A stretch of 44,780 nucleotides of DNA from Chloroflexi bacterium OHK40. GTDB lineage: Bacteria; Chloroflexota; Chloroflexia; Chloroflexales; Chloroflexaceae. The notes below the pieces were generated by a model that worked only from the letters and a program-made list of their open reading frames with translations, had not been told where the DNA came from and made no database searches. Position numbers and translations under genes: made by a program. The stretch spans positions 1 through 44,780 of the forward strand of contig SFCB01000262.1 of the NCBI GenBank assembly GCA_004367505.1, read 5' to 3'. Below are positions 19,418-27,380 of the stretch, in pieces; the first letter of the stretch is position 1; each line of letters begins with the position of its first letter.

Positions 19418-21297
19418 TGCCCTTCCCCGGCCCGCGCCGCCGCGATGATCGCCCAGAGCCGCGCCAGGGCCTCCCGCTGGTCGTAGCAGGCGGCGGCCCG
19501 AACGGCGGCCTGCCGCCCAAGTTGCCCGGCGAGCCCGGGCGATCCGGCGAGAGCGAGCATATGGACGGCCATCCCGGCAACGTCGCCCTCGTCAACGAGC
19601 AGGCCCGTCTCCCCTTCCACAACCACATCGACGATCCCGCCGTGGCGGGTGGCGATCACGGGCAAGCCGGCCGCAGCCGCCTCGAGGATAGCCACCGGGG
19701 TCCCCTCACTGTCGCCGTCGGAGGCCGTGATTGAGTGCTGAACAAAGGCGCGGACCGCGCGCATCAGGGCCGCCACCTCGCTGTGGGGGCGAGGCCCGAC
19801 GAAGGAGACAACCCCGGCGAGGCCGAGCGCCGCTGCCTGCTGGCGGCAGAACGCCAGGAGCGGCCCATCGCCCACGAAGGTCAGGTGGGCGCCGGGGCAG
19901 GCAGCAGCCACCCGGGCGAAGGCGAGCAGAGTGAGGTGGGGGCCTTTCTTCTCGATCATGCGGCCGACGGCCAGGAAGTGGGGTGGGGCCGCCGCCGGAT
20001 CGCCGGGGGTAAAGCGGCTGGGGTCGACGCCATAGGGCAGGTAGTGCAGTCGCTCCGGCAGCGCCCCGAGCGCCAGCAGTTGCCGCTCCATCGCCCGGGA
20101 GACGACCACGATCGCGGCTGCCTCGGCGAAAAGGCGCTGGTAGCCCGGCGCGAAGGCCGCCAGTGTGGGCCGCTGGTAGGCGTCCATGCCATGGAAGTGA
20201 ACCACCAGGGGCACCCCGGCCCGCCTGCAGGCGGCAGCCACCTCGGCGCCGGTGGGGCCATACTCGGCCAGCACCGCCGCAAAGCGGCCCCGGCGCAGGT
20301 AGACCGCCAGCGCCATATCGGTGAACAGGCGGAGCGGGAGCCTCAGCGCGGCGGGGAGCCGGGCGAGATTGCGGCGGGCCAGGCCCAGCGGTGGTGGCAG
20401 GAAGGGGCGCCCATCGTCGCGGCGCTCGGGAAACCAGCCCCCATAGAGCGCGCGCACCGTTGCGGGGAGTTTCTCAACGTGGGCGCGGATGAAGCTCTCG
20501 GAATACACCCCGTCGTTGGGCTGGATCACGCAGAGCCGGGGGCCAGCCTGGGGCAGCAGCCATCCTGGCCGCGCCACACGCACGCCCAGGCGCAGCCGAA
20601 CCAGCCGCTGCAGGGCGCCCACCGGTGGGCGGCGGAGCGGGGACGGGGCGGGCCTGCGCGCCGGCCCACCCGGCAGCGTGATCGCTGCGTGGAGGTAGTC
20701 GCCGGGGTGCCAGATCGGCACCTCGCGGTAATCAAGCAGCGTACCGCCCACCTCCGCAGCGAGGCGCTCCAGGTCGGCCGGGGTGACGTCCTCGTCCACA
20801 GGCTGCAGACCGGCCGGGCGCTCCTCGCGTAGCCAGCGCTGGTGAGCGGGCGTGGGGCAGCTAAGGACAAGCCGTCCACCGGGGGCGAGGGCCCGGCGGA
20901 GCAACTCGTGGAGGCGCGGGCGCTCGGCCAGAGGCACGTGCTCATACAGATCAAGGAGCACGATCGCGTCGTAGTGGCGCTCGGGCAACGGCCAGGCGCC
21001 CACGTCGGCAGCCAGAAAGCGCAGGCCGGGGCGGCTGAAGAGGCGGGTGGCTACAGCTACATTGCGCGGGCTGAGGTCCACGCCGAGCACCTCGGCCCGT
21101 GGGAACCGGCGGCGGAGCATGTGCGAGGACCAGCCGATGCCGCAGCCGAGATCAAGGATGGCGCGGGCGCCAGACGGGGTGGCGGCGAGCGCGTAGGCTA
21201 CTGCGGCATCGGCGCGCGGGTTGCCATAGACCATATCCGCCAGCAGCCGACCTGTGAAATCATCGTAGAAGGGGCGAGCCGCTGGCGGGGCGCTCAT
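19414..21297 (-). CDS. Methyltransferase-glycosyltransferase (GT4) fusion
   Basis: A 627-residue two-domain protein. Residues about 1-200 are a class I SAM methyltransferase: ILDLGCGIGWSSHMLRRRFP (47-66), LGVDLSP (71-77) and DAIVLLDLYEHVPLAERPR. From about 255 there is a GT-B glycosyltransferase of family 4: VVSRAMERQLLALG, YLPYGVDPSRF, VGRMIEKKGPH, an E-x7-E motif in SEGTPVAILEAAAAG and TRHGGIVDVVVEGETGLL. One chain could therefore add a sugar and methylate it or the acceptor. It is the first gene of the polysaccharide operon; a candidate promoter lies about 175 bases upstream. Confidence 0.9.
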   Translation of the reverse strand: MSAPPAARPFYDDFTGRLLADMVYGNPRADAAVAYALAATPSGARAILDLGCGIGWSSHMLRRRFPRAEVLGVDLSPRNVAVATRLFSRPGLRFLAADVGAWPLPERHYDAIVLLDLYEHVPLAERPRLHELLRRALAPGGRLVLSCPTPAHQRWLREERPAGLQPVDEDVTPADLERLAAEVGGTLLDYREVPIWHPGDYLHAAITLPGGPARRPAPSPLRRPPVGALQRLVRLRLGVRVARPGWLLPQAGPRLCVIQPNDGVYSESFIRAHVEKLPATVRALYGGWFPERRDDGRPFLPPPLGLARRNLARLPAALRLPLRLFTDMALAVYLRRGRFAAVLAEYGPTGAEVAAACRRAGVPLVVHFHGMDAYQRPTLAAFAPGYQRLFAEAAAIVVVSRAMERQLLALGALPERLHYLPYGVDPSRFTPGDPAAAPPHFLAVGRMIEKKGPHLTLLAFARVAAACPGAHLTFVGDGPLLAFCRQQAAALGLAGVVSFVGPRPHSEVAALMRAVRAFVQHSITASDGDSEGTPVAILEAAAAGLPVIATRHGGIVDVVVEGETGLLVDEGDVAGMAVHMLALAGSPGLAGQLGRQAAVRAAACYDQREALARLWAIIAAARAGEGQ

Positions 21298-21473
21298 GCC
21301 AGACCCTTCGCGAGGTGGTGGGAACCCGGTTCCTGGGCGTAAATGATTATCAGTAGTGCCGGGTGGTGTTCAACCCGACCATACAACCCGCAATGGAAAT
21401 GATCATGCCCGTAAGTGTTTCCAGATTGTCGAGATGGTATTTGCATCATGGGCGTACGCTCGGCAACGCGGCT

Positions 21474-21502
21474 ATTGTAGCAGCGACAACGAGCCCATGC
21501 AA
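21474..21502 (-). promoter_or_regulatory. Candidate promoter for the polysaccharide operon
   Basis: On the minus strand TACAAT (21474-21479) is a good -10 box; TTGCAT 17 bases further upstream (21497-21502) is a weak -35. The leader to the ATG at 21297 would be about 170 bases and is more AT-rich than its surroundings. Confidence 0.4.
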
Positions 21503-21703
21503 CGCCAGGGGCTGGCCCTCAACCCGGGGCGGCACGAGCGATGCCAGACTGCGAAGGCGACCCTCCAGCGGAGCGCCCTGAGACGGCTCCGTCCTACCGG
21601 TGCAGGGGGGAGGGGGCTATTGTGGCAGATCTGCCGTCCCCTGGCCGAACGCCGGGACAGCCGCCAGGCGTGTGGGCCGCCCAGAGCCGCGTCGTGCCTT
21701 GCC

Positions 21704-21732
21704 TTGACACACCCCGGCGCCGGTGGTACGGT
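21704..21732 (+). promoter_or_regulatory. Promoter for the SulP transporter gene
   Basis: A perfect TTGACA (21704-21709) is followed after 17 bases by TACGGT (21727-21732). Transcription would start near 21739, about 30 bases before the ATG at 21768. The rest of the 21298-21767 divergent spacer shows no gene. Confidence 0.6.
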
Positions 21733-21767
21733 GCAGATCCAGCGACGAGTCGAGAGACGCGATCACG

Positions 21768-23894
21768 ATGATCCAACAGCTTCGGGCCGTACCCGTACTA
21801 CTCACACAGCCAGTGCGGCTGTTGCGGTCCTACCCGCGCGCGGCCCTGATGGCCGATCTGCTTGCGGGCATCACTGTGGGCCTGGTGTTGCTGCCCCAGG
21901 CCCTGGCCTTCTCCCTGCTGGCCGGACTACCGCCAGCCATGGGCCTCTACGCGGCAGTGGTAGCCGCCATCTGCGGGGCACTCTGGGGCTCCTCCAGCCA
22001 CCTGCACACCGGCCCGACCAACACGGCCTCGATCATCACCCTCTCAGTGCTCCTCCCGATCGCGGCCCCCGGCTCCCCCGAGTTTATCGCGGCAGCCGGC
22101 CTGATCGCCGTTCTGGCCGGCGGCATCCGCCTGATCATGGGCCTGGCACGCCTGGGCCTGCTGGTCAACTTCGTCTCCGACTCGGTGGCGGTGGGCTTCA
22201 CTGCGGGCGCCGGCGTTCTGATTATGTCGAATCAGATTGAGCCGCTGCTAGGCATCGATCTCCCCCCAAGCGACGGGCTCATCGAGACGGTGGTAGGTGC
22301 GGCGCGGCAGATCGACGGGACCCACCTGCCCTCGCTGGCTCTCGGTGTTGCCACGATCGTCCTGATCGCGCTCTGGCCCCGGATCACGCGCCGGGTGCCC
22401 GCCGTGCTCGTCGGTGTGTCGCTGGCGAGCCTGGGGGCCTACCTGCTCGATCTCGAAGGCCAGGGGGTAGCGGTGCTTGGCCCGCTGCCCGCCGGACTCC
22501 CACCGCTGGCACGGCTCCCGCTCTTCGACCTCGAACTGATCGGCCAGCTAGCGAATGGTGCGCTGGCCCTGGCGATCATCGGCCTGGTGGAAGCCGTGGC
22601 CATCGCCCGGGCGGTGGCCGGCTACTCCCGCCAGCGGCTCGACAGCAACCAGGAGTTCGTGGGCCAGGGTATTGCCAACATCGCCGCGGGCCTCTTCAGC
22701 GGCTACCCCTGCTCGGGCTCCTTCAATCGCTCCGCCCTCAGCTACCAGTCGGGCGCGCGAACGGCCATGGCCAACGTCTTCTCAGGGATCTTCGTGCTGG
22801 GGGCCACCTTCGCCCTCGCCCCGCTGATCGCCCACCTGCCGCGACCCGTGCTGGCCGGCGCCCTCGCAATCACCGCCTGGAGCATGGTCGATAGGCGCAC
22901 GATCGGGCGGTTCTGGCGCAGCGCCCCGGGCGACGCCGCGATCATGATCGTCACACTGGTAGCCACACTGCTACTGCCCCTGCAATTCGCCATCCTGATC
23001 GGAGTGCTGATGTCGCTCGGCTACTACCTGCTGCGCACCAGCACCCCGCGTGTGGTCGCCGTGCTGCCCGACAGCGCCTTCCGCCACTGGGGCTTCCACC
23101 CCGAACGCCCGCAGTGCCCGCAACTCGCGGTCGTAGACATTCTCGGCGACATCTACTTCGGCGCCGTCAACCATGTCGAGGAGTCGATCCAGGACATCCT
23201 GGCGGCCACACCGGGCCAGCGCTTTGTACTCCTGCGCATGCATAGCGTCCAGCAACTCGACATCAGCGGCATCCGCATGCTGGAGGGGCTGCTGCGGCAG
23301 CTGCGCGAGCGCGGCGGCGACCTGTACTTCGTGCGGGTGCGCGAACCGGTGCTGGCGCGGATGCGGGCCTCGGGCTTCATCGAGCAGCTCGGGCCGGGCC
23401 ACCTCCTCGATGAGGACACCGCGATCGATACGCTCTTCTACCGGGTGATCGACCCGGCAGTGTGCATCTATGAGTGCGAGCGGCGAGCCTTCCGGGAGTG
23501 CCACAGCCTGCCCAAGCGCACCCTGCCCAATGGCGGCGCGCCGGCCATCCCGCTGCTGCCCCTCGGCGCCCGGCCTGTGCCCACGGTGGAGCCTCGCGCC
23601 CTCTGGGAAGAGCTCAAGAGCAACACGCCGCCGCTGGTCGTCGACGTGCGCGAGCCACGCGAATTCCGCCAGGGCCACATCCCCGGCGCGCTACTGCTGC
23701 CATTGCCGCAACTGGTGGGCGCGCCGGCCGACCTGCCACGGGACCGGCCGATCGTGCTCGCCTGCCGCAGCGGCCGGCGTAGCGCCCGCGCCGCCGCCGT
23801 ACTGGCCAACCAGGGCTACGAGCACCTCCGCGTCCTGCGCGGCGGGATGATCCAGTGGGAGGGCGCCAACCTGCTCACAGCCGTGGAGGTCTAG
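21768..23894 (+). CDS. SulP anion transporter with STAS and rhodanese domains
   Basis: A 708-residue three-part protein. Residues about 15-410 are a SulP membrane transporter (ITVGLVLLPQALAFSLLAGLPPAMGLYA and YPCSGSFNRSALSYQSGARTA are its hallmarks), which moves sulfate, bicarbonate or related anions. Residues about 440-560 are a cytoplasmic STAS domain (MHSVQQLDISGIRMLEG). A Cys-bearing linker (CIYECERRAFREC) leads to a rhodanese domain (about 605-705) with VVDVREPREFRQGHIPGA and active-site Cys666 in ACRSGRRS, able in principle to carry sulfane sulfur. The ATG at 21768 starts just before the first amphipathic segment and fits the promoter. The GlpX-like gene follows after 3 bases. Substrate is not known; the rhodanese suggests a sulfur (or selenium) oxyanion or persulfide link, which is inference. 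Confidence 0.92.
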   Translation: MIQQLRAVPVLLTQPVRLLRSYPRAALMADLLAGITVGLVLLPQALAFSLLAGLPPAMGLYAAVVAAICGALWGSSSHLHTGPTNTASIITLSVLLPIAAPGSPEFIAAAGLIAVLAGGIRLIMGLARLGLLVNFVSDSVAVGFTAGAGVLIMSNQIEPLLGIDLPPSDGLIETVVGAARQIDGTHLPSLALGVATIVLIALWPRITRRVPAVLVGVSLASLGAYLLDLEGQGVAVLGPLPAGLPPLARLPLFDLELIGQLANGALALAIIGLVEAVAIARAVAGYSRQRLDSNQEFVGQGIANIAAGLFSGYPCSGSFNRSALSYQSGARTAMANVFSGIFVLGATFALAPLIAHLPRPVLAGALAITAWSMVDRRTIGRFWRSAPGDAAIMIVTLVATLLLPLQFAILIGVLMSLGYYLLRTSTPRVVAVLPDSAFRHWGFHPERPQCPQLAVVDILGDIYFGAVNHVEESIQDILAATPGQRFVLLRMHSVQQLDISGIRMLEGLLRQLRERGGDLYFVRVREPVLARMRASGFIEQLGPGHLLDEDTAIDTLFYRVIDPAVCIYECERRAFRECHSLPKRTLPNGGAPAIPLLPLGARPVPTVEPRALWEELKSNTPPLVVDVREPREFRQGHIPGALLLPLPQLVGAPADLPRDRPIVLACRSGRRSARAAAVLANQGYEHLRVLRGGMIQWEGANLLTAVEV

Positions 23895-23897
23895 CCT

Positions 23898-24881
23898 ATG
23901 AGCGACATCCGCCTGAACCGCAATACCGGCCTGGACCTTGTGCGCACAACTGAGGCGGCCGCCCTGGCGGCGGCCCGCTGGATGGGCCTGGGGCTGCGCC
24001 AGGAGGCCGACGCCGCTGCCAGCGCGGCGATGGCCCGGGCCCTCGACACCCTGGAGCTTGATGGCCTGATCGTGATCGGCGAAGAGCCCCGCCGGGGCCA
24101 GCTCGTAGCCCTGCCCGGCGGGCGCGCGGTGGGCACGGGTCGCGGCACACCGGTCGACGTCGTGGTGGACGCCATCGACGGCCGGCGCCTGCTGGCCCAG
24201 GGCCGCCCCGGCGCCGTGGCGGTGGCCGCCGTGGCCTCGCGGGGCGCCATGTGGGCGCCCGCCACCGCCGCGTACATGGAGAAGCTGGTGGTGGATCGCC
24301 ACGTTGCCCCCCACCTGGTGCCCGAATGCCTCGATGCGCCCGCCGCCTGGACCCTCGGACTGATCGCGCGCAGCAAGGGTAAGGCCGTGCGCGACCTGGT
24401 GATCTTCGTGCTCGAGCGGCCACGCCACAAAGATCTGATCGACGAGATTCGCGCAGCCGGCGCCCGCGTGATGCTCGCCGACGACGGCGATGTGTCTGGC
24501 GCCATCCTCGCGGCGATGCCCGATGGCCCGGTGGACGCTCTCATGGGCATCGGCGGCGCGGCCGAGGGGGTCATTGCCGCTTGCGGGGTCAAGGCCCTCG
24601 GGGGCGGTATGCTCGCCCGGCTCGCTCCACAGAGCGATGAGGAGCGGCGCGCCGCCATTGCGGCCGGCTTCGACCTGCGCCAGATCCTCGCCCTTGAGGA
24701 TCTCGTCGCGGGCGAGCAGATTTTTTTCGTTGTCACCGGTATCACCGACGGTCTGCTCCTCAAGGGCGTGCATTACCAGGGCGACCGTGCGAGCACGAAC
24801 TCGCTCATCCTGCGTAGCGAGACGCGCACGCGCCGCGTGATCTTCGCCGAGCATCTGCTGGAGCCGGGCGGCCCCGGCTAG
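23898..24881 (+). CDS. GlpX-like (class II FBPase family) protein with altered active site
   Basis: A 327-residue protein of the GlpX family, whose active members hydrolyse fructose-1,6-bisphosphate. Overall similarity is clear (TEAAALAAARWMG, YMEKLVV, DGDVSGAIL, GIGGAAEGVIAA, TGITDGLLLKGV). The metal site is altered. Where Escherichia coli GlpX has the GEGEIDEAP loop with essential D61, this protein has GEEPRRGQL with Arg66; the DPIEGT motif (D85, E88, T90) reads DAIDGR (D91, D94, R96). E62, Y126 and E223 counterparts are kept. FBPase activity is therefore doubtful; a different substrate or a regulatory role are alternatives. It starts 3 bases after the SulP stop, so the two are co-transcribed. 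Confidence 0.85.
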   Translation: MSDIRLNRNTGLDLVRTTEAAALAAARWMGLGLRQEADAAASAAMARALDTLELDGLIVIGEEPRRGQLVALPGGRAVGTGRGTPVDVVVDAIDGRRLLAQGRPGAVAVAAVASRGAMWAPATAAYMEKLVVDRHVAPHLVPECLDAPAAWTLGLIARSKGKAVRDLVIFVLERPRHKDLIDEIRAAGARVMLADDGDVSGAILAAMPDGPVDALMGIGGAAEGVIAACGVKALGGGMLARLAPQSDEERRAAIAAGFDLRQILALEDLVAGEQIFFVVTGITDGLLLKGVHYQGDRASTNSLILRSETRTRRVIFAEHLLEPGGPG

Positions 24882-24944
24882 TGGGGCCCCACGATGTTTT
24901 TGCAAGATCGCGATCCCGTGGCGATGCCCCGGTGGCCCGGCGTG

Positions 24945-24990
24945 GCCCGGTGAGACGCCCCGGTGGCATGGTGAGACGCCCCGGTGGGGC
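24945..24990 (+). repeat. Short GC-rich direct repeats
   Basis: Between the GlpX-like and DsbA-like genes the unit GGTGAGACGCCCCGGTGG occurs twice within 40 bases, flanked by partial copies, followed by a GGGGCGCCCCCC and ACACCAGGGGGG stretch. It is too short for a mobile element and may form secondary structure that ends the upstream transcript. Confidence 0.5.
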
Positions 24991-25022
24991 GCCCCCCACA
25001 CCAGGGGGGACCCATGGCCAGC

Positions 25023-25051
25023 TTGTGGCACGGCCCGGGCTGTGGTAGAGT
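25023..25051 (+). promoter_or_regulatory. Candidate promoter for the UGA-containing gene
   Basis: TTGTGG (25023-25028), a 17-base spacer and TAGAGT (25046-25051) preceded by TGG give an extended -10 promoter. The start would lie near 25058, 28 bases before the ATG. Confidence 0.45.
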
Positions 25052-25085
25052 GTGGGCGGCTGTCGGCGGATGGGGAGGGTTTTCG

Positions 25086-25814
25086 ATGCGCTTGTGCTCC
25101 GCCCCGCTTGTGCTCGTGCTTGGGCTGCTTCTCGCCGCCTGCGGCCGGTCTGCCGCCGTGGAGCCCACCGGTGCCACGGCTCCACCGCCGCCAACCCTCG
25201 CCCCGGCTACGCCGCCGCCTACCATCGCCCCGGCCGCAACGGATCGAGTGGCGACGAGCGGTGGCCTCTACACCGGTATCCCCCAGGGCCGCACTCCCGA
25301 GGGCTACGCCTACCTCGGCGCCCCCGACGCGCCGGTGACCCTGGTGATGTACTCCGACTTTCTCTGAACGGCCTGCGCGCTCCACGTGCTGGAGACAGAG
25401 CCACTGATCATCGAGCAGTACATCAGGCCCGGAAAGGTTCGCCTTGTCTACCGCCACCTCCAGCAGCTGGGTGAACGTTCGGAGCTCCTCTCCGAGGCTT
25501 CGGAGTGTGCGGCTGATCAGGGCCGCTTCTGGGAGATGCGGGCTGCCATCTATGGGCGCTACAACCAGCTCTTTACGAACACTGCCGAGCAAGTGGTGGC
25601 TGCCGCTACGGAGGCAGAAGCCAACCCTGAGGCCCTCCAGGCCTGCCTCGACGCCGCCACCCACGAGGCTGCCGTGCGCGCCGACTATGAGGCCGCAACC
25701 GCCGAGGGCGTGCGCTCCCGCCCGGTCTTCCGCATCGGCGAGCGCACTATCATTGGTGGCCAGCCCTTCGCGGTCTTCCAGGGTTTCCTCGACGAGGCCC
25801 TCGGCAACTCCTAG
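25086..25814 (+). CDS. DsbA-like thioredoxin-fold lipoprotein, candidate selenoprotein (UxxC)
   Basis: Read through one in-frame UGA, this is a 242-residue exported thiol-disulfide oxidoreductase. A lipoprotein signal ends in LLAAC (Cys19), a Pro/Thr/Ala tether follows (about 27-55), then a DsbA/thioredoxin-4 type domain begins at GAPDAPVTLVMYSDFL. The next codon, UGA at 25365-25367 (position 94), falls on the first Cys of the expected CxxC; the second is Cys97 (U-T-A-C). The same frame then runs 148 codons with family features: ALHVLETEPLIIEQYI, SECAADQGRFWEMRAAIY and a cis-Pro loop SRPVFRIG. A candidate SECIS hairpin follows the UGA. The ATG at 25086 has GGGGAGGG upstream. Alternatives are a nonsense mutation or a base-call error at one position. 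Selenocysteine would lower the redox potential and speed the reaction. No sel genes are in the window. Confidence 0.82.
25370..25402 (+). promoter_or_regulatory. Candidate bacterial SECIS element
   Basis: Immediately after the UGA the RNA can form a lower stem GGCCUG/CAG(A)GCC with one bulged A, an asymmetric internal loop (CGCG opposite A), and an upper 5 bp stem CUCCA/UGGAG closing a five-base loop CGUGC. The loop begins 18 bases after the UGA and has G as its second base; known bacterial SECIS elements place a small apical loop with an early G about 16-37 bases downstream. The fold was made by hand, without energy calculation. Confidence 0.55.
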
Positions 25815-25961
25815 AGCCTTTGCCGAAGAGGTTGAGCCATCGACAGTGGTGGAAGTGTGTCAGGATGCCATCCGCTTGCGATTCCTGGTCCTCGGTTGCG
25901 GGGTCCGGGTTCTCGCCCTAACGTGGGCACGTAGCCGGCTTCCACGCCCCACGCCTGAACT

Positions 25962-26642
25962 ATGATCTCACGTCGCAGCCTCGCTCTGCCGCTCTACCTG
26001 ATCGCCGCCTGCGGCACCCTGATCATCCTGCTGATGGTCGGCGCGCTACCAGCTCCAACCCTCATCGCCCAGGTGTCGGTCTGCCCCGACCCGGCATACC
26101 CCAACCTCAGCTACGACAACTGCAAGCGCACACAGCAGGCCGGCACTAGCAGCCCGGCACCAACCAGTACGAGCGGCAGTTCCAGCGGCAACCAGCCCCC
26201 GCCCGTCGTCAATACGGCAACGCCTACGGCCACCCGCACCGTGACCGCCACGACCGCGACCCAGGCCCCCTCCGCGACGCTGGCGGCCAGCGCCACTCCC
26301 ACCGCCACGCGGGACCCGGCGTCCATCCCGCCGACGCCGACATCCGGGAGCTTGCTGCCAGCAGACGTCGAGACACTGGCCTGTGTGCCCGGCGAGACAC
26401 TCACTCTCGTGGGCGAGGCGCGGCCAGGCACGGCACTGCTCGCCTACTTTGACGACCGGCCCGTGGGTGGGGGCTTCGCCCGGACCGATGGACGCTTCAG
26501 GATCGAGCTCCTGATCGGCCCCGAACGCCCCGGTCAGTACCTCGTAGAGGTACGCGAACGCGGCAGCAGTGAGCTCGCCCTGCAACTGGGCTGCGCGGTA
26601 CCGGCCTTCACTCCTACGCCAACACCATTCATCGTGCCCTGA
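25962..26642 (+). CDS. Secreted or anchored protein with Ser/Thr/Pro linker and small beta domain
   Basis: A 226-residue protein without a recognised family. It has an N-terminal membrane segment (about 8-37), a short region with two Cys (CPDPAYPNLSYDNC), a roughly 80-residue Ser/Thr/Pro/Ala linker, and a C-terminal domain of about 85 residues (ETLTLVGEARPGTALLAYFD...GRFRIELLI...GQYLVEVRE) that reads like an immunoglobulin-like or carboxypeptidase-regulatory beta sandwich. The end returns to a TPTPTP stretch. It is likely exposed outside the cell. The two Cys pairs could be substrates of the neighbouring oxidoreductase, which is speculation. Confidence 0.7.
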   Translation: MISRRSLALPLYLIAACGTLIILLMVGALPAPTLIAQVSVCPDPAYPNLSYDNCKRTQQAGTSSPAPTSTSGSSSGNQPPPVVNTATPTATRTVTATTATQAPSATLAASATPTATRDPASIPPTPTSGSLLPADVETLACVPGETLTLVGEARPGTALLAYFDDRPVGGGFARTDGRFRIELLIGPERPGQYLVEVRERGSSELALQLGCAVPAFTPTPTPFIVP

Positions 26643-26663
26643 GCCAGTGCCCTCGCCCCTCGG

Positions 26664-27338
26664 CTATTCGGGGTCCCCCTCCCCAGCGGCGTTCAGATCG
26701 AGAATGCCGTTGGGATTTGAAGGATCGAGCACAACGAAATGGCGGGCTGCGCGCAGCTCAATCAGCGTCTGCGCTGCCTGCTCAGTCGCGCGGAGAATGC
26801 GTTCGAGGCCGGCCCGGACCTCGGGATCATCGATCTCCTCGTGGAGCAGTTGGGTCTCACCCATAATCACAGTGAGATGCTGGCTGATATGGTGGGCGGC
26901 AGCGCGAGCGGTGGCGCGCATGGCCTCCTCGTGGGCCCGCAGCCGCTCGATCTCCCGGGCCGAGCGGCGGAGCTGGAAGTGCTCGACGGCACGCTGCACT
27001 GCGGCACGCAGCAGGTCGTTGTTGATCGGCTTGATGAGAAAGTCGAAGGCGCCGAGGCGCAGCGCCTCCACCACGGTCGATAGCGAGTCGCTGCCGGTGG
27101 TCACAATCACCAGCGGTGGCTCAGGCGTGGCGTTAAGCGTCTCGATGAGCTCGAAGCCGCTTCCGTCGGGAAGACCAACGTCGAGCAGCACCACGGAAGG
27201 TCGCTCACGCAGAAGCTGCATGCGGGCCTCGGCCACGCTGCGGGCAGCGATCACGGCGAGCCCATCACGCCGTAACAGGGCGCTCAGCGAGAGCTGCAGC
27301 ACCACATCGTCCTCGACCACAAGCAGCTGCTCTTGCAT
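26664..27338 (-). CDS. Response regulator with a C-terminal DHp-like helical tail
   Basis: A 224-residue protein. Residues 1-120 are a complete receiver domain: acidic pocket E9-D10-D11, phosphoacceptor D53 (LLDVGLPDGSG), T80/T81 and K103 (LIKPI). A coiled linker follows, then AAAHHISQHLTVIMGETQLL (about 147-165), which resembles the H-box of histidine kinases, and a second helix, but no ATP-binding domain. There is no DNA-binding domain. It may act as a phosphate relay, sink or dimerising partner for a kinase. AAGGAG precedes the ATG, and it follows mutM by 42 bases. Confidence 0.87.
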   Translation of the reverse strand: MQEQLLVVEDDVVLQLSLSALLRRDGLAVIAARSVAEARMQLLRERPSVVLLDVGLPDGSGFELIETLNATPEPPLVIVTTGSDSLSTVVEALRLGAFDFLIKPINNDLLRAAVQRAVEHFQLRRSAREIERLRAHEEAMRATARAAAHHISQHLTVIMGETQLLHEEIDDPEVRAGLERILRATEQAAQTLIELRAARHFVVLDPSNPNGILDLNAAGEGDPE

Positions 27339-27380
27339 AGTTGCTCCTTTTGCGGGTGCAGCTCGCGCCGTACGATGGGC

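Noticed and set aside
25365-25367. UGA as evidence of a code in which UGA is read as Gly or Trp
   Set aside because: Many genes here end at UGA, including ATGA overlaps in four operons, so UGA is a working stop codon.
25386-25814. Downstream part of the DsbA-like gene as an independent protein
   Set aside because: It would lack the signal peptide, the first beta strand and one half of the active site; the frame is the same as upstream.
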